NCBI RefSeq assembly: GCF_006346315.1
Contig: NZ_VDMR01000009.1
Coordinates: forward strand, 186,001-250,000
Reading direction: 5' to 3'
DNA from: Nocardioides litoris
Lineage (GTDB): Bacteria > Actinomycetota > Actinomycetes > Propionibacteriales > Nocardioidaceae
DNA: 64,000 nucleotides
Shown here: positions 1-7,193 of the stretch, piece after piece
Numbering within the stretch: the first letter of the stretch is position 1
Layout: each line of letters starts with the position of its first letter
Translations under genes and position numbers: made by a program
The notes under the pieces: model-generated
What the model saw: the letters and a program-made list of their open reading frames with translations, nothing else
Told to the model about the DNA's origin: nothing
Database searches by the model: none

Positions 1-534
1 GCGGGCCACGGCGCCGGCGAGCACCTGCGCCTCCTCGAACGCCGCCACCACGTCCTTCTTGCGCGCGACCGGGCTGAGCACGACGACCTCGGCGGCCTTG
101 TCGGAGCGGCTGCCGGCCTTCTTGTAGGCGGTGAAGGTGTAGCCACCGAGCGCGTAGCCCTCGGTGGCCGCGCGCACGAGCGCCGCGGAGTCGGCGGGCA
201 GGGCCAGGGCGACCGAGGCGGCGTTGGGCACGCCGCGGGCCGCCGCGCCGGCCGCGCGGCGCACGCCGGCGGTGGTGACCTCGCGGCCCAGGCCGACGAG
301 CACGAGCACGGGGGAGGAGATGGTCTTGGCGGTCGGGACCTTGACGACCTCGCCGGCCTTGCCGGTGACGCCGAGCGAGGCGAGCAGCGGGGCCAGCCGC
401 CGGCCGTAGGCCCCGGCCACGTCGTCGGCGCCCGGGGCGAGCCGCGGCGTGCCGCCCTCGTCGACGACACCGACGACGACGGCGTCGCTGCGGGTCTTGG
501 CGGGGCTGGCGCTGCGCAGGGTCCACGACGTCAC
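1..534 (-). CDS. pepA: leucyl aminopeptidase (M17), N-terminal part only
   Basis: Only the first 178 codons are inside the window; the catalytic C-terminal domain lies beyond base 1. The visible protein is the alpha/beta N-terminal domain of cytosolic M17 leucyl aminopeptidases: an early D-A-V-V-V-G-V strand, a V-L-V-G-L-G strand, then the G-Y-x-L-G-G-Y-x-F hinge and K-K segment that come before the metal-binding domain. These hexameric enzymes remove N-terminal residues from peptides in the cytoplasm. I chose the GTG at 534 because a TAGGCT box sits 6 nt upstream, as at many starts here. The gene diverges from gcvT across about 56 bp. The family call rests on the N-domain alone. Confidence 0.85.
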   Translation of the reverse strand, partial: MTSWTLRSASPAKTRSDAVVVGVVDEGGTPRLAPGADDVAGAYGRRLAPLLASLGVTGKAGEVVKVPTAKTISSPVLVLVGLGREVTTAGVRRAAGAAARGVPNAASVALALPADSAALVRAATEGYALGGYTFTAYKKAGSRSDKAAEVVVLSPVARKKDVVAAFEEAQVLAGAVAR

Positions 535-540
535 CGCGGC

Positions 541-546
541 AGCCTA
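541..546 (-). promoter_or_regulatory. leaderless -10 box of pepA
   Basis: TAGGCT on the minus strand, 6 nt before the GTG. The spacing leaves no room for a ribosome binding site and fits a leaderless transcript. Confidence 0.5.
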
Positions 547-577
547 CGCGCCGCCGCCCCCTGCCCTGGGGTGCCGG

Positions 578-583
578 TAGGTT
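578..583 (+). promoter_or_regulatory. leaderless -10 box of gcvT
   Basis: TAGGTT ends 7 nt before the ATG at 591. No Shine-Dalgarno sequence is present, so the mRNA probably begins at the start codon. Confidence 0.5.
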
Positions 584-590
584 GCCCAGC

Positions 591-1709
591 ATGTCGGAGA
601 CGTCGTTCCCGCCCGGACCGCTGCGCAGCCCGCTGCACGACCGCCACCTGGCCCTGGGGGCCAAGTTCGCCGACTTCGGCGGCTGGTCGATGCCGCTGCA
701 GTACGCCGGCGTGGTCGAGGAGCACACCGCGGTGCGCACCGCCGTGGGGGTCTTCGACGTCAGCCACCTCGGCAAGGCCACCGTCGAGGGCCCGGGCGCG
801 GCGGACCTGGTCAACGCGACCCTGACCAACGACCTGGGCCGCATCAGCCCCGGCCGCGCGCAGTACACGCTGTGCTGCGACGACGAGACCGGCGGCGTGG
901 TCGACGACCTCATCGCCTACTACCGCAGCGACGACGAGGTGCTGCTCGTCCCCAACGCCGCCAACACCGCCGAGGTCGTGCGCCGGCTGCGCACCGCCGC
1001 GCCCGAGGGCGTCGAGGTCGTCGACCGCCACACCGAGCTCGCCGTGCTGGCCGTGCAGGGCCCGCGGGCCGAGGCCGTGCTGACCGCGGTCGGCCTGCCG
1101 ACCAGCCACTCCTACATGAGCTTCGACGAGGCGTCGTACGCCGGCGCGCCGGTCACGGTGTGCCGCACCGGCTACACCGGCGAGCGGGGCTACGAGGTGC
1201 TGGTGGGCGCCGAGGGCGCAGGCGCGCTGTGGGACGCGATCCTCGCCGCGGGGGAGGAGCACGGCATCCGCCCGTGCGGCCTCGGCGCGCGCGACACCCT
1301 GCGCACCGAGATGGGCTACCCGCTCCACGGCCAGGACATCACGGTCTCCGTCACCCCCAACGAGGCCCGCCTCGGCTGGGCGGTCGGCTGGTCCAAGGAG
1401 GCGTTCTGGGGCCGCGAGGCGCTGCTGGCCGAGAAGGAGGCCGGCCCGCGGCGATGGCTGTTCGGCCTCGAGTCGACCGGCCGGGCCATCCCGCGCCCGC
1501 ACATGACGGTGAGCCTGACGCCCGACGTGCTGCTGGGCGAGATCACCTCCGGCACGTTCTCGCCGACCCTCAAGAAGGGCATCGCCCTCGCGCTGCTCTC
1601 CACCTCGGTCAACCCCGAGGCCGAGGTCGGCGTCGACGTCCGCGGCCGCCGCGAGACGTTCCGCATCCGCCCGCTGCCCTTCGTCGACACCTCGGTCAAG
1701 GAGTCCTGA
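591..1709 (+). CDS. gcvT: aminomethyltransferase, T-protein of the glycine cleavage system
   Basis: 372 aa, the normal length. It transfers the methylene carbon from the aminomethyl-lipoyl H-protein to tetrahydrofolate and releases ammonia. The N-terminal half has the family signature F-A-D-F-G-G-W-S-M-P-L-Q-Y and F-D-V-S-H-L-G, then N-D-L-G-R-I with the conserved Asp; R-T-G-Y-T-G-E-x-G-Y-E and G-L-G-A-R-D-T-L-R follow. Downstream is the OB-like C-terminal domain (G-x-I-T-S-G-T-F-S-P-T). The ATG at 591 is preferred to upstream GTG/TTG codons because of the TAGGTT box. gcvP and gcvH are not in the window. It probably starts the transcription unit running through the next genes. Confidence 0.95.
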   Translation: MSETSFPPGPLRSPLHDRHLALGAKFADFGGWSMPLQYAGVVEEHTAVRTAVGVFDVSHLGKATVEGPGAADLVNATLTNDLGRISPGRAQYTLCCDDETGGVVDDLIAYYRSDDEVLLVPNAANTAEVVRRLRTAAPEGVEVVDRHTELAVLAVQGPRAEAVLTAVGLPTSHSYMSFDEASYAGAPVTVCRTGYTGERGYEVLVGAEGAGALWDAILAAGEEHGIRPCGLGARDTLRTEMGYPLHGQDITVSVTPNEARLGWAVGWSKEAFWGREALLAEKEAGPRRWLFGLESTGRAIPRPHMTVSLTPDVLLGEITSGTFSPTLKKGIALALLSTSVNPEAEVGVDVRGRRETFRIRPLPFVDTSVKES

Positions 1710-1712
1710 CCC

Positions 1713-1976
1713 GTGCTGCCCGAGCCGCCCGCCACGTTCCGCCGCCCCTCCGCCTCCGAGCGCCCCTGGTGGTGGCGCCTGGAGACCGCCGACGGCACCG
1801 AGGTCGCGCCCGGCGGCGACGCCGCCGACCTGGCCGACCAGCGCTTCGCCAACCAGGCCGACGCCGAGTCGTGGGTGGGGGAGGTCTTCGGTCGGCTGGC
1901 CGAGGCCGGCGTCGACCAGGTCGTCCTGCACGAGCACGACCGACGGGTCTACGGCCCGATGTCGCTGCACCCGTGA
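1713..1976 (+). CDS. small conserved-looking hypothetical protein
   Basis: 87 aa, no family recognised. The protein has an aromatic patch (R-P-W-W-W-R-L-E), an acidic middle, and a C-terminal half that would pack as helix-strand-helix (A-D-A-E-S-W-V-G-E-V-F followed by V-D-Q-V-V-L-H-E). No signal peptide or membrane segment is visible. It starts with GTG 3 nt after gcvT stops, and its stop codon overlaps the GTG of the PhzF gene (GTGA), so it is probably translated in an operon with them. Codon bias matches the neighbours, which supports a real gene. Confidence 0.7.
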   Translation: MLPEPPATFRRPSASERPWWWRLETADGTEVAPGGDAADLADQRFANQADAESWVGEVFGRLAEAGVDQVVLHEHDRRVYGPMSLHP

Positions 1977-2812
1977 GGTCGTTCCGCCAGGTCGACGTCT
2001 TCTCGACCGAGCCGCTGCTCGGCAACCCGGTCGCCGTCGTCCACGACGCCGACGGCCTCGACGACGACCAGATGGCCGCCTTCGCTCGCTGGACCAACCT
2101 GTCGGAGACGACGTTCCTGCTGCGGCCCACGCAGCCGGGCGCCGACTACCGGCTGCGCATCTTCACCACCGGCGGCGAGCTGCCCTTCGCCGGCCACCCC
2201 ACCCTCGGCTCCGCCCACGCCTGGCTGGAGGCCGGGGGCGAGCCGGCGGCCGCCGACGCGATCGTCCAGGAGTGCGGAGCCGGGCTGGTCACGGTGCGGC
2301 GCGACACCGACGGGGCCGGTGGCCGGCTCGCCTTCGCGGCGCCGCCGCTGCGCCGCTCCGGCCCGGCCGACGAGGCCGACGTCGCGGCCGCGGTGCGCGG
2401 TCTCGGCCTGCGCCGCGACGACGTCGTCGACGCGGCCTGGGTCGACAACGGCCCGGGCTGGCTCGGTCTGCTGCTCCCCGACGCCGAGACGGTGCTGCGC
2501 TGCGGCCGGGGCGAGGGCTTCGCCGACCTCAAGGTCGGCGTCGTCGGTCCGCGCCCCGCGGGCGACGAGTGCGCGGTGGAGGTGCGGGCGGTCTACGACG
2601 GGTTCGAGGACCCGGTGACCGGCAGCCTCAACGCCGGGCTCGCGCAGTGGCTGGCCGGGCGCGTCCTGCCCCCGTCGTACGTCGCGGCGCAAGGGACCGC
2701 GCTGCAGCGGCGCGGCCGGGTGCACGTCGACGTCGTCGACGGCACCGTCTGGGTCGGCGGCGCCACCCGCACCACGATCACGGGCTCCGTCGACCTCGCG
2801 GGCGTCCCATGA
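1973..2812 (+). CDS. PhzF-family isomerase/epimerase-like protein
   Basis: 279 aa, typical for the PhzF fold (two diaminopimelate-epimerase-like halves). Visible signatures are the N-terminal Q-V-D-V-F-S with L-L-G-N-P-V-A-V-V, the W-T-N-L-S-E-T-T-F block carrying the conserved glutamate, F-T-T-G-G-E-L-P-F-A-G-H-P-T-L-G-S, and D-P-V-T-G-S-L-N-A near the C-terminus. PhzF of phenazine producers isomerises trans-2,3-dihydro-3-hydroxyanthranilate, but most homologues are uncharacterised and no phenazine gene is nearby, so only the fold is assigned. The start is GTG inside a GTGA overlap with the upstream gene, and the end overlaps the next gene as ATGA: tight translational coupling. Confidence 0.85.
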   Translation: MRSFRQVDVFSTEPLLGNPVAVVHDADGLDDDQMAAFARWTNLSETTFLLRPTQPGADYRLRIFTTGGELPFAGHPTLGSAHAWLEAGGEPAAADAIVQECGAGLVTVRRDTDGAGGRLAFAAPPLRRSGPADEADVAAAVRGLGLRRDDVVDAAWVDNGPGWLGLLLPDAETVLRCGRGEGFADLKVGVVGPRPAGDECAVEVRAVYDGFEDPVTGSLNAGLAQWLAGRVLPPSYVAAQGTALQRRGRVHVDVVDGTVWVGGATRTTITGSVDLAGVP

Positions 2813-3744
2813 GCGACGTCGGCCCCACCCTGACCGATGTGCTGGCCCTGGCGGCCCGCCACGGCCTCGACCTGGTCGCCGACGGAGCGACGGTCGTCGA
2901 GGCCGGCCTCGACTTCCGGGTCGTGCTGGCCGACGCGACCGACGGGCGGCGCTGGGCCCTGCGGCTGCCCCGCCGCCCCGACGTGGTCGAGGGCACCGAC
3001 GCCGAGGCCCGCACCCTCGACCTCGTGGCGCCGGCGCTCGCCGCGGTCGGCGTCGCCGTGCCCGACTGGCAGGTGCGCAGCCCCGAGCTGCTGGCCTACC
3101 CCGCCCTGCCCGGCAGCCCCGGGCTGACCCTGACCGCCGCCGGCGAGCCCGTGTGGCACCTGGAGCCCGACAGCCCCGACTACGCCGCCCGCCTGGGCCG
3201 GCTGCTCGCTGCGCTCCACGCGATCACCGCCGAGCAGGCGGCGGTCGCCGGCGTCGAGGTGCGCACCCCCGAGCAGGTGCGCCAGGCCTGGCGCGACGAC
3301 GTCGCGAGGGTCAGCGAGGCGTTCACCGTCGCCCCCGCCCTGTCCGAGGGCTGGCGGGCGTGGCTGGCCGACGACGCCTGCTGGCCGACGGCGACCGTGA
3401 TGACGCACGGCGAGGTCTACCCCGCCCACGTCCTGCTGGCCGACGACGGCACGGTCACCGGGGTGCTCGACTGGACCACCGCCCGCGTCGACGACCCCGC
3501 GCGCGACCTCTCCGCCCAGTACGGCGCCGCCGGCTCGGCCGGGCTCGAGGCCACCCTGGCGGCGTACGCCGAGGCCGGCGGGCGCGTCCACGACGGGCTC
3601 GCCGCGCAGGCCCGCCACCTCTGGGACGCCGCGCCGCTGGGCTACGCCCTCTACGCGCTCACCACCGGCGCCGAGGCCGACCGCGCGACCGCCCAGGCGC
3701 TGCTCGACCCCGAGAGCCAGCCCGGCACCCCCGGGTCGGAGTAG
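2809..3744 (+). CDS. macrolide 2'-phosphotransferase-like kinase (APH fold)
   Basis: 311 aa, normal for the Mph branch of aminoglycoside-phosphotransferase-fold kinases. The N-lobe carries W-A-L-R-L-P-R-R, whose Arg/Lys region binds nucleotide. The C-lobe has M-T-H-G-E-V-Y-P-A-H-V-L-L as catalytic loop and G-V-L-D-W-T-T-A-R-V-D-D-P-A-R-D-L as metal-binding loop. In the general family the catalytic loop reads H-G-D; here the third residue is Glu, so activity and substrate are uncertain. The start codon overlaps the PhzF stop (ATGA). The position in a housekeeping operon suggests an intrinsic metabolic or self-protection kinase rather than acquired resistance. Confidence 0.75.
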   Translation: MSDVGPTLTDVLALAARHGLDLVADGATVVEAGLDFRVVLADATDGRRWALRLPRRPDVVEGTDAEARTLDLVAPALAAVGVAVPDWQVRSPELLAYPALPGSPGLTLTAAGEPVWHLEPDSPDYAARLGRLLAALHAITAEQAAVAGVEVRTPEQVRQAWRDDVARVSEAFTVAPALSEGWRAWLADDACWPTATVMTHGEVYPAHVLLADDGTVTGVLDWTTARVDDPARDLSAQYGAAGSAGLEATLAAYAEAGGRVHDGLAAQARHLWDAAPLGYALYALTTGAEADRATAQALLDPESQPGTPGSE

Positions 3745-3747
3745 CCT
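3742..3747 (+). promoter_or_regulatory. leaderless -10 box of thyA
   Basis: TAGCCT, 6 nt before the GTG of thyA. Its first bases also form the TAG stop codon of the upstream gene. Confidence 0.5.
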
Positions 3748-3753
3748 CGGCCC

Positions 3754-4563
3754 GTGCGCGCCTACCTCGACCTGCTCCAGCGGATCCTCGACGAGGGCGT
3801 GGAGAAGGCCGACCGCACCGGCACCGGCACGCTGTCGGTCTTCGGCCACCAGATGCGCTTCGACCTCAGCGAGGGCTTCCCGCTGGTCACCACCAAGAAG
3901 GTGCACGCCCGCTCGGTCTTCGCCGAGCTGCTGTGGTTCCTGCGCGGCGACACCAACGTGAAGTGGCTCCAGGACCGCGGCGTCACGATCTGGGACGAGT
4001 GGGCCGACGCCGACGGCGACCTCGGGCCCGTCTACGGCTACCAGTGGCGCTCGTGGCCGACCCCCGACGGCCGCCACGTCGACCAGGTCGCCCAGGTCGT
4101 CGAGCAGCTGCGCCGCGACCCCGACTCGCGCCGCCACGTCGTCTCGGCGTGGAACGTCGCCGACATCCCCGACATGGCCCTGGCGCCGTGCCACACGCTG
4201 TTCCAGTTCTACGTCGCCCCGCAGGCCGACGGCCCGGGACGGCTGAGCTGCCAGCTCTACCAGCGCTCGGGCGACGCGTTCCTCGGCGTGCCGTTCAACA
4301 TCGCGTCGTACGCCCTGCTGACGCACATGGTCGCCCAGGTGACGGGGCTCGAGGTCGGCGACTTCGTGCACACCCTCGGCGACGCGCACCTCTACACCAA
4401 CCACCTCGACCAGGCCCGGCTGCAGCTCACCCGCGAGCCGCGGCCCCTGCCGCGGCTGGTGCTCGACCCCGCGGTGACCGAGCTCGACGCGTTCGACCTC
4501 GAGCACGTCGTGGTCGAGGGCTATGACCCCCACCCGGGCATCAAGGCCCCCATCGCCGTCTGA
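3754..4563 (+). CDS. thyA: thymidylate synthase
   Basis: 269 aa, full length. It methylates dUMP to dTMP with 5,10-methylenetetrahydrofolate, producing dihydrofolate. All hallmarks are present: D-R-T-G-T-G-T-L-S-V-F-G near the N-terminus, L-R-G-D-T-N, G-P-V-Y-G-Y-Q-W-R, the nucleophile in L-A-P-C-H-T-L-F at Cys146, C-Q-L-Y-Q-R-S-G-D-A-F-L-G-V-P-F-N-I, and H-L-Y-x-N-H. GTG start with an immediate TAGCCT box. folA, which recycles the dihydrofolate produced here, lies 1.2 kb downstream with an unrelated TagF-like gene in between. Confidence 0.98.
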   Translation: MRAYLDLLQRILDEGVEKADRTGTGTLSVFGHQMRFDLSEGFPLVTTKKVHARSVFAELLWFLRGDTNVKWLQDRGVTIWDEWADADGDLGPVYGYQWRSWPTPDGRHVDQVAQVVEQLRRDPDSRRHVVSAWNVADIPDMALAPCHTLFQFYVAPQADGPGRLSCQLYQRSGDAFLGVPFNIASYALLTHMVAQVTGLEVGDFVHTLGDAHLYTNHLDQARLQLTREPRPLPRLVLDPAVTELDAFDLEHVVVEGYDPHPGIKAPIAV

Positions 4564-4574
4564 GGCCGCGGCTC

Positions 4575-4580
4575 TACACT
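4575..4580 (+). promoter_or_regulatory. leaderless -10 box of the TagF-like gene
   Basis: TACACT, 6 nt before the GTG at 4587, in the 23-nt gap after thyA. Confidence 0.45.
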
Positions 4581-4586
4581 CGGGGC

Positions 4587-5726
4587 GTGTCCGAGGTCTC
4601 CGTCGTCGTCTACTTCGCCGACGACCCGACCCGCACCTACCAGCTCGTGCAGTGGCTGCCCGTCCTCGAGGTGCTCCACCAGCAGCACCCGGTCGCCCTC
4701 GTGCTGCGCGACCCCGCCTCGGCCGAGGTCGTGCGGTCCCGCACGACCCTGCCCCTCCACCTGGTGCCGTCGCTGACCGAGCTCACCGAGCTGTACGACG
4801 CCCTCGGCCACCGGGTGGTGCTCTACGTCAACAACTCCCCGCTCAACTTCCAGTCGCTGCTCGACGCCCGCGTGCTCCACGCCCACGTCAACCACGGCGA
4901 GAGCGACAAGCAGTCGATGGCCAGCAACAACGCCAAGGCCTACGACCGCGTCTTCGTGGCCGGCCAGGCCGCGGTCGACCGGCACGCCGCGGCGCTGATG
5001 GAGTTCGACACCTCCCGGCTGGTCCGCATCGGCCGCCCGCAGCTCGACCTGCGCACCGCCGCGCTCCTCGACGACTCCGACCGCCGCACGGTGCTCTACG
5101 CCCCCACCTGGGAGGGCGACGCGGCCTACAACGACTACACCTCGGTCCCGGGCATGGGCGGCCAGGTCGTCGACGCGGTGCTCTCGCTGCCCGGCGTCCG
5201 GCTCGTCTACAAGCCGCACCCCAAGCTGGTCACCAGCCGGCGGCCCGACGTCCGCACCGCCCACCTCGACCTGCTGGCCCGCATCGCCGACGCCCAGGAG
5301 CGCGACCCCGGTGCCGGCCACCTCGCGATCCTCGCGGGCGACATCCTCGCCGTGATGCCCTCGTGCGACGCGATGGTCACCGACGTCTCCTCGGTCGGGC
5401 TCGACTGGCTCTACCTGCGCAACGAGAAGCCGCTGCTGATCACCGACCCCCACCGCGACGGCGACCGGCTGCGGCTCGAGGTGCCGGTCAGCCGCTGCGC
5501 CGACGTCGTCGACCCCGACACCGTCGCCGGCCTGGCCGACCTGCTCGCGGCCCGGCTCGAGGTCGACGAGCACCAGCTGGCCCGGCTCGCGATGCGCCAC
5601 CACTACTTCGACGACCTCCAGGTCGGCGAGAGCACCACGCGCTTCGTCGAGGCCGTCGGCGAGCTCGTCGCGCTGCGCGACCGGCTGGCCGGCGTCACGC
5701 CGTCCGACGGGGCGATGCTCGCGTGA
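4587..5726 (+). CDS. CDP-glycerol glycerophosphotransferase-like protein (TagF/TagB fold)
   Basis: 379 aa. It resembles the GT-B-like catalytic domain of teichoic-acid polymerases and primases. Visible motifs are N-H-G-E-S-D-K-Q-S near residue 110, V-L-Y-A-P-T-W-E-G-D near 170, V-Y-K-P-H-P-K-L near 210, and V-T-D-V-S-S-V-G-L-D-W-L-Y-L followed by N-E-K-P-L-L near 265-285. These histidine and serine motifs belong to enzymes that transfer glycerol-phosphate or similar units from CDP-polyols. There is no transmembrane segment. It probably acts at the inner membrane face in making an anionic wall or capsule polymer; the true substrate is unknown. It has its own leaderless promoter and splits thyA from folA, an unusual position. 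Confidence 0.75.
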   Translation: MSEVSVVVYFADDPTRTYQLVQWLPVLEVLHQQHPVALVLRDPASAEVVRSRTTLPLHLVPSLTELTELYDALGHRVVLYVNNSPLNFQSLLDARVLHAHVNHGESDKQSMASNNAKAYDRVFVAGQAAVDRHAAALMEFDTSRLVRIGRPQLDLRTAALLDDSDRRTVLYAPTWEGDAAYNDYTSVPGMGGQVVDAVLSLPGVRLVYKPHPKLVTSRRPDVRTAHLDLLARIADAQERDPGAGHLAILAGDILAVMPSCDAMVTDVSSVGLDWLYLRNEKPLLITDPHRDGDRLRLEVPVSRCADVVDPDTVAGLADLLAARLEVDEHQLARLAMRHHYFDDLQVGESTTRFVEAVGELVALRDRLAGVTPSDGAMLA

Positions 5727-5733
5727 GGCGCGC

Positions 5734-6231
5734 GTGAAGCGGGTGCTCCTCGTCGCCGCGGTGGCCCGCAACGGCGTCATCGGGCACGGGCCCGACATCC
5801 CCTGGCGGGTCCCGGGCGAGCAGGCGGAGTTCAAGGCGCTGACCCTCGGCCACACCCTCGTCATGGGGCGCACGACGTACGAGTCGATCGGCCGGCCGCT
5901 GCCCGGGCGCACCACCGTCGTGCTCACCCGCGACCGCTCCTGGACCCCCGGCCACGACGAGGTACGGGTCGCGCACAGCCTCCTCGGCGCGCTCGGGGTC
6001 GCGGCCGCGGTGCCCGGCGGCGAGGTCGTGGTCGCGGGCGGCGCCCAGGTGTACGCCGAGGCGATCCACCTGGCCAGCGAGCTCGTGGTCAGCGAGATCC
6101 CGCTCGAGCCCGAGGGCGACGCCTTCTTCCCGGCCATCGACCCTCGGGTCTGGCAGGTCACCGACCGCGAGCGGTTCGACGGGTTCGACCGGGTCTGGTG
6201 GTCCCGGACCACCTCGCCCACCGCCGGCTGA
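5734..6231 (+). CDS. folA: dihydrofolate reductase
   Basis: 165 aa, normal length. NADPH-dependent reduction of dihydrofolate to tetrahydrofolate, replacing what thymidylate synthase oxidises. Seen in order: V-A-A-V-A-R-N-G-V-I-G, I-P-W-R-V-P-G-E (the W/P loop before the substrate-binding acidic residue), V-M-G-R-T-T-Y-E-S-I-G-R-P-L-P-G-R for NADPH, and V-V-A-G-G-A-Q-V-Y. GTG start 7 nt after the TagF-like gene; no separate promoter is apparent. Confidence 0.95.
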   Translation: MKRVLLVAAVARNGVIGHGPDIPWRVPGEQAEFKALTLGHTLVMGRTTYESIGRPLPGRTTVVLTRDRSWTPGHDEVRVAHSLLGALGVAAAVPGGEVVVAGGAQVYAEAIHLASELVVSEIPLEPEGDAFFPAIDPRVWQVTDRERFDGFDRVWWSRTTSPTAG

Positions 6232-6256
6232 CGACCGGTCCGTCACGGGCCCCTGA

Positions 6257-6262
6257 CAGGGT
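6257..6262 (+). promoter_or_regulatory. possible leaderless -10 box of the LLM oxidoreductase gene
   Basis: CAGGGT, 6 nt before the ATG at 6269. It departs from TANNNT at the first base but keeps the spacing seen elsewhere. Confidence 0.35.
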
Positions 6263-6268
6263 GGGGCC

Positions 6269-7189
6269 ATGGACCTGCGCATCTTCACCGAGCCCCAGCA
6301 GGGCGCGACGTACGACGACCTGCTCGCGGTGGCCCTCCGCGCCGAGGAGCGCGGCTTCGACGCCTTCTTCCGCTCCGACCACTACCTCACGATGAGCGGC
6401 GACGGGCTCCCCGGACCGACGGACGCGTGGACGACGCTGGCCGGCCTGGCCCGCGACACCTCGACCATCCGGCTCGGCACGCTGATGACCAGCGCGACGT
6501 TCCGGCTGCCCGGTCCGCTGGCGATCACCGTGGCCGGGGTGGACCAGATGAGCGGTGGCCGGGTCGAGCTCGGGCTCGGTGCGGGCTGGTTCGAGCGCGA
6601 GCACGCTGCCTACGGCATCCCGTTCCCCTCGACCGGTGAGCGCTTCGACCGGTTCGAGGAGCAGCTGGCCGTCATCACCGGGCTCTGGGGGAGCGACGGC
6701 GGGTTCAGCCACGACGGCACCCACTACCCGCTCACCGACAGCCCGGCCCTGCCCAAGCCGGTGCAGGACCGGCCGCCGATCATCATCGGCGGCCGGGGCG
6801 AGAAGCGCACCCCCGCCCTCGCCGCGGCGTACGCCGACGAGTTCAACCTGCCCTTCGTCGACGTCGAGACCACGACCGCCCAGTTCGAGCGCGTCCGCCG
6901 GGCCTGCGAGGCGGCCGACCGCGACCCGGCGACCATGCGGTGGTCCAGCGCGCTCGTGGTGTGCGTCGGGTCCGACGAGGCCGAGGTCGAGCGTCGGGCC
7001 GCGGCGATCGGGCGCGACGTCGACGACCTGCGGGCCAACGGCGTCGCCGGCACGCCCGACGAGGCCGCCGAGACCCTCCGCCGGTTCGCCGAGGCGGGCT
7101 CGGAGCGGGTCTACCTGCAGGTGCTCGACCTCGCCGACCTCGACCACCTCGACCTGATCGCGGCCGAGGTCGCGCCGCGGATAGCCTGA
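6269..7189 (+). CDS. LLM-class F420-dependent oxidoreductase
   Basis: 306 aa, a single luciferase-like TIM-barrel domain. Signatures are E-E-R-G-F-D-A-F-F-R-S-D-H-Y, T-S-T-I-R-L-G-T-L-M-T, S-G-G-R-V-E-L-G-L-G-A-G-W-F-E-R-E-H (the G-x-G-A-G-W motif of actinobacterial F420 enzymes), P-P-I-I-I-G-G-R-G and a C-terminal D-E-A-A-E-T-L-R-R-F-A-E-A-G. F420 use is inferred from subfamily resemblance, not shown; the hydride acceptor cannot be predicted. The dapA promoter overlaps its last codons, forcing a rare ATA before the final GCC. Confidence 0.85.
   Translation: MDLRIFTEPQQGATYDDLLAVALRAEERGFDAFFRSDHYLTMSGDGLPGPTDAWTTLAGLARDTSTIRLGTLMTSATFRLPGPLAITVAGVDQMSGGRVELGLGAGWFEREHAAYGIPFPSTGERFDRFEEQLAVITGLWGSDGGFSHDGTHYPLTDSPALPKPVQDRPPIIIGGRGEKRTPALAAAYADEFNLPFVDVETTTAQFERVRRACEAADRDPATMRWSSALVVCVGSDEAEVERRAAAIGRDVDDLRANGVAGTPDEAAETLRRFAEAGSERVYLQVLDLADLDHLDLIAAEVAPRIA
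7182..7187 (+). promoter_or_regulatory. leaderless -10 box of dapA
   Basis: TAGCCT embedded in the last two sense codons and the stop of the LLM gene, 6 nt before the ATG of dapA. Confidence 0.55.
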
Positions 7190-7193
7190 ACCC

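Noticed and set aside
1973..2812. Phenazine biosynthesis from the PhzF homologue
   Set aside because: No other phz gene is present; PhzF-fold proteins are common outside phenazine pathways.
2809..3744. Calling the Mph-like gene an acquired antibiotic-resistance gene
   Set aside because: It has the same base composition as its neighbours, is translationally coupled in a housekeeping operon, has a changed catalytic-loop residue, and no mobile element is nearby.
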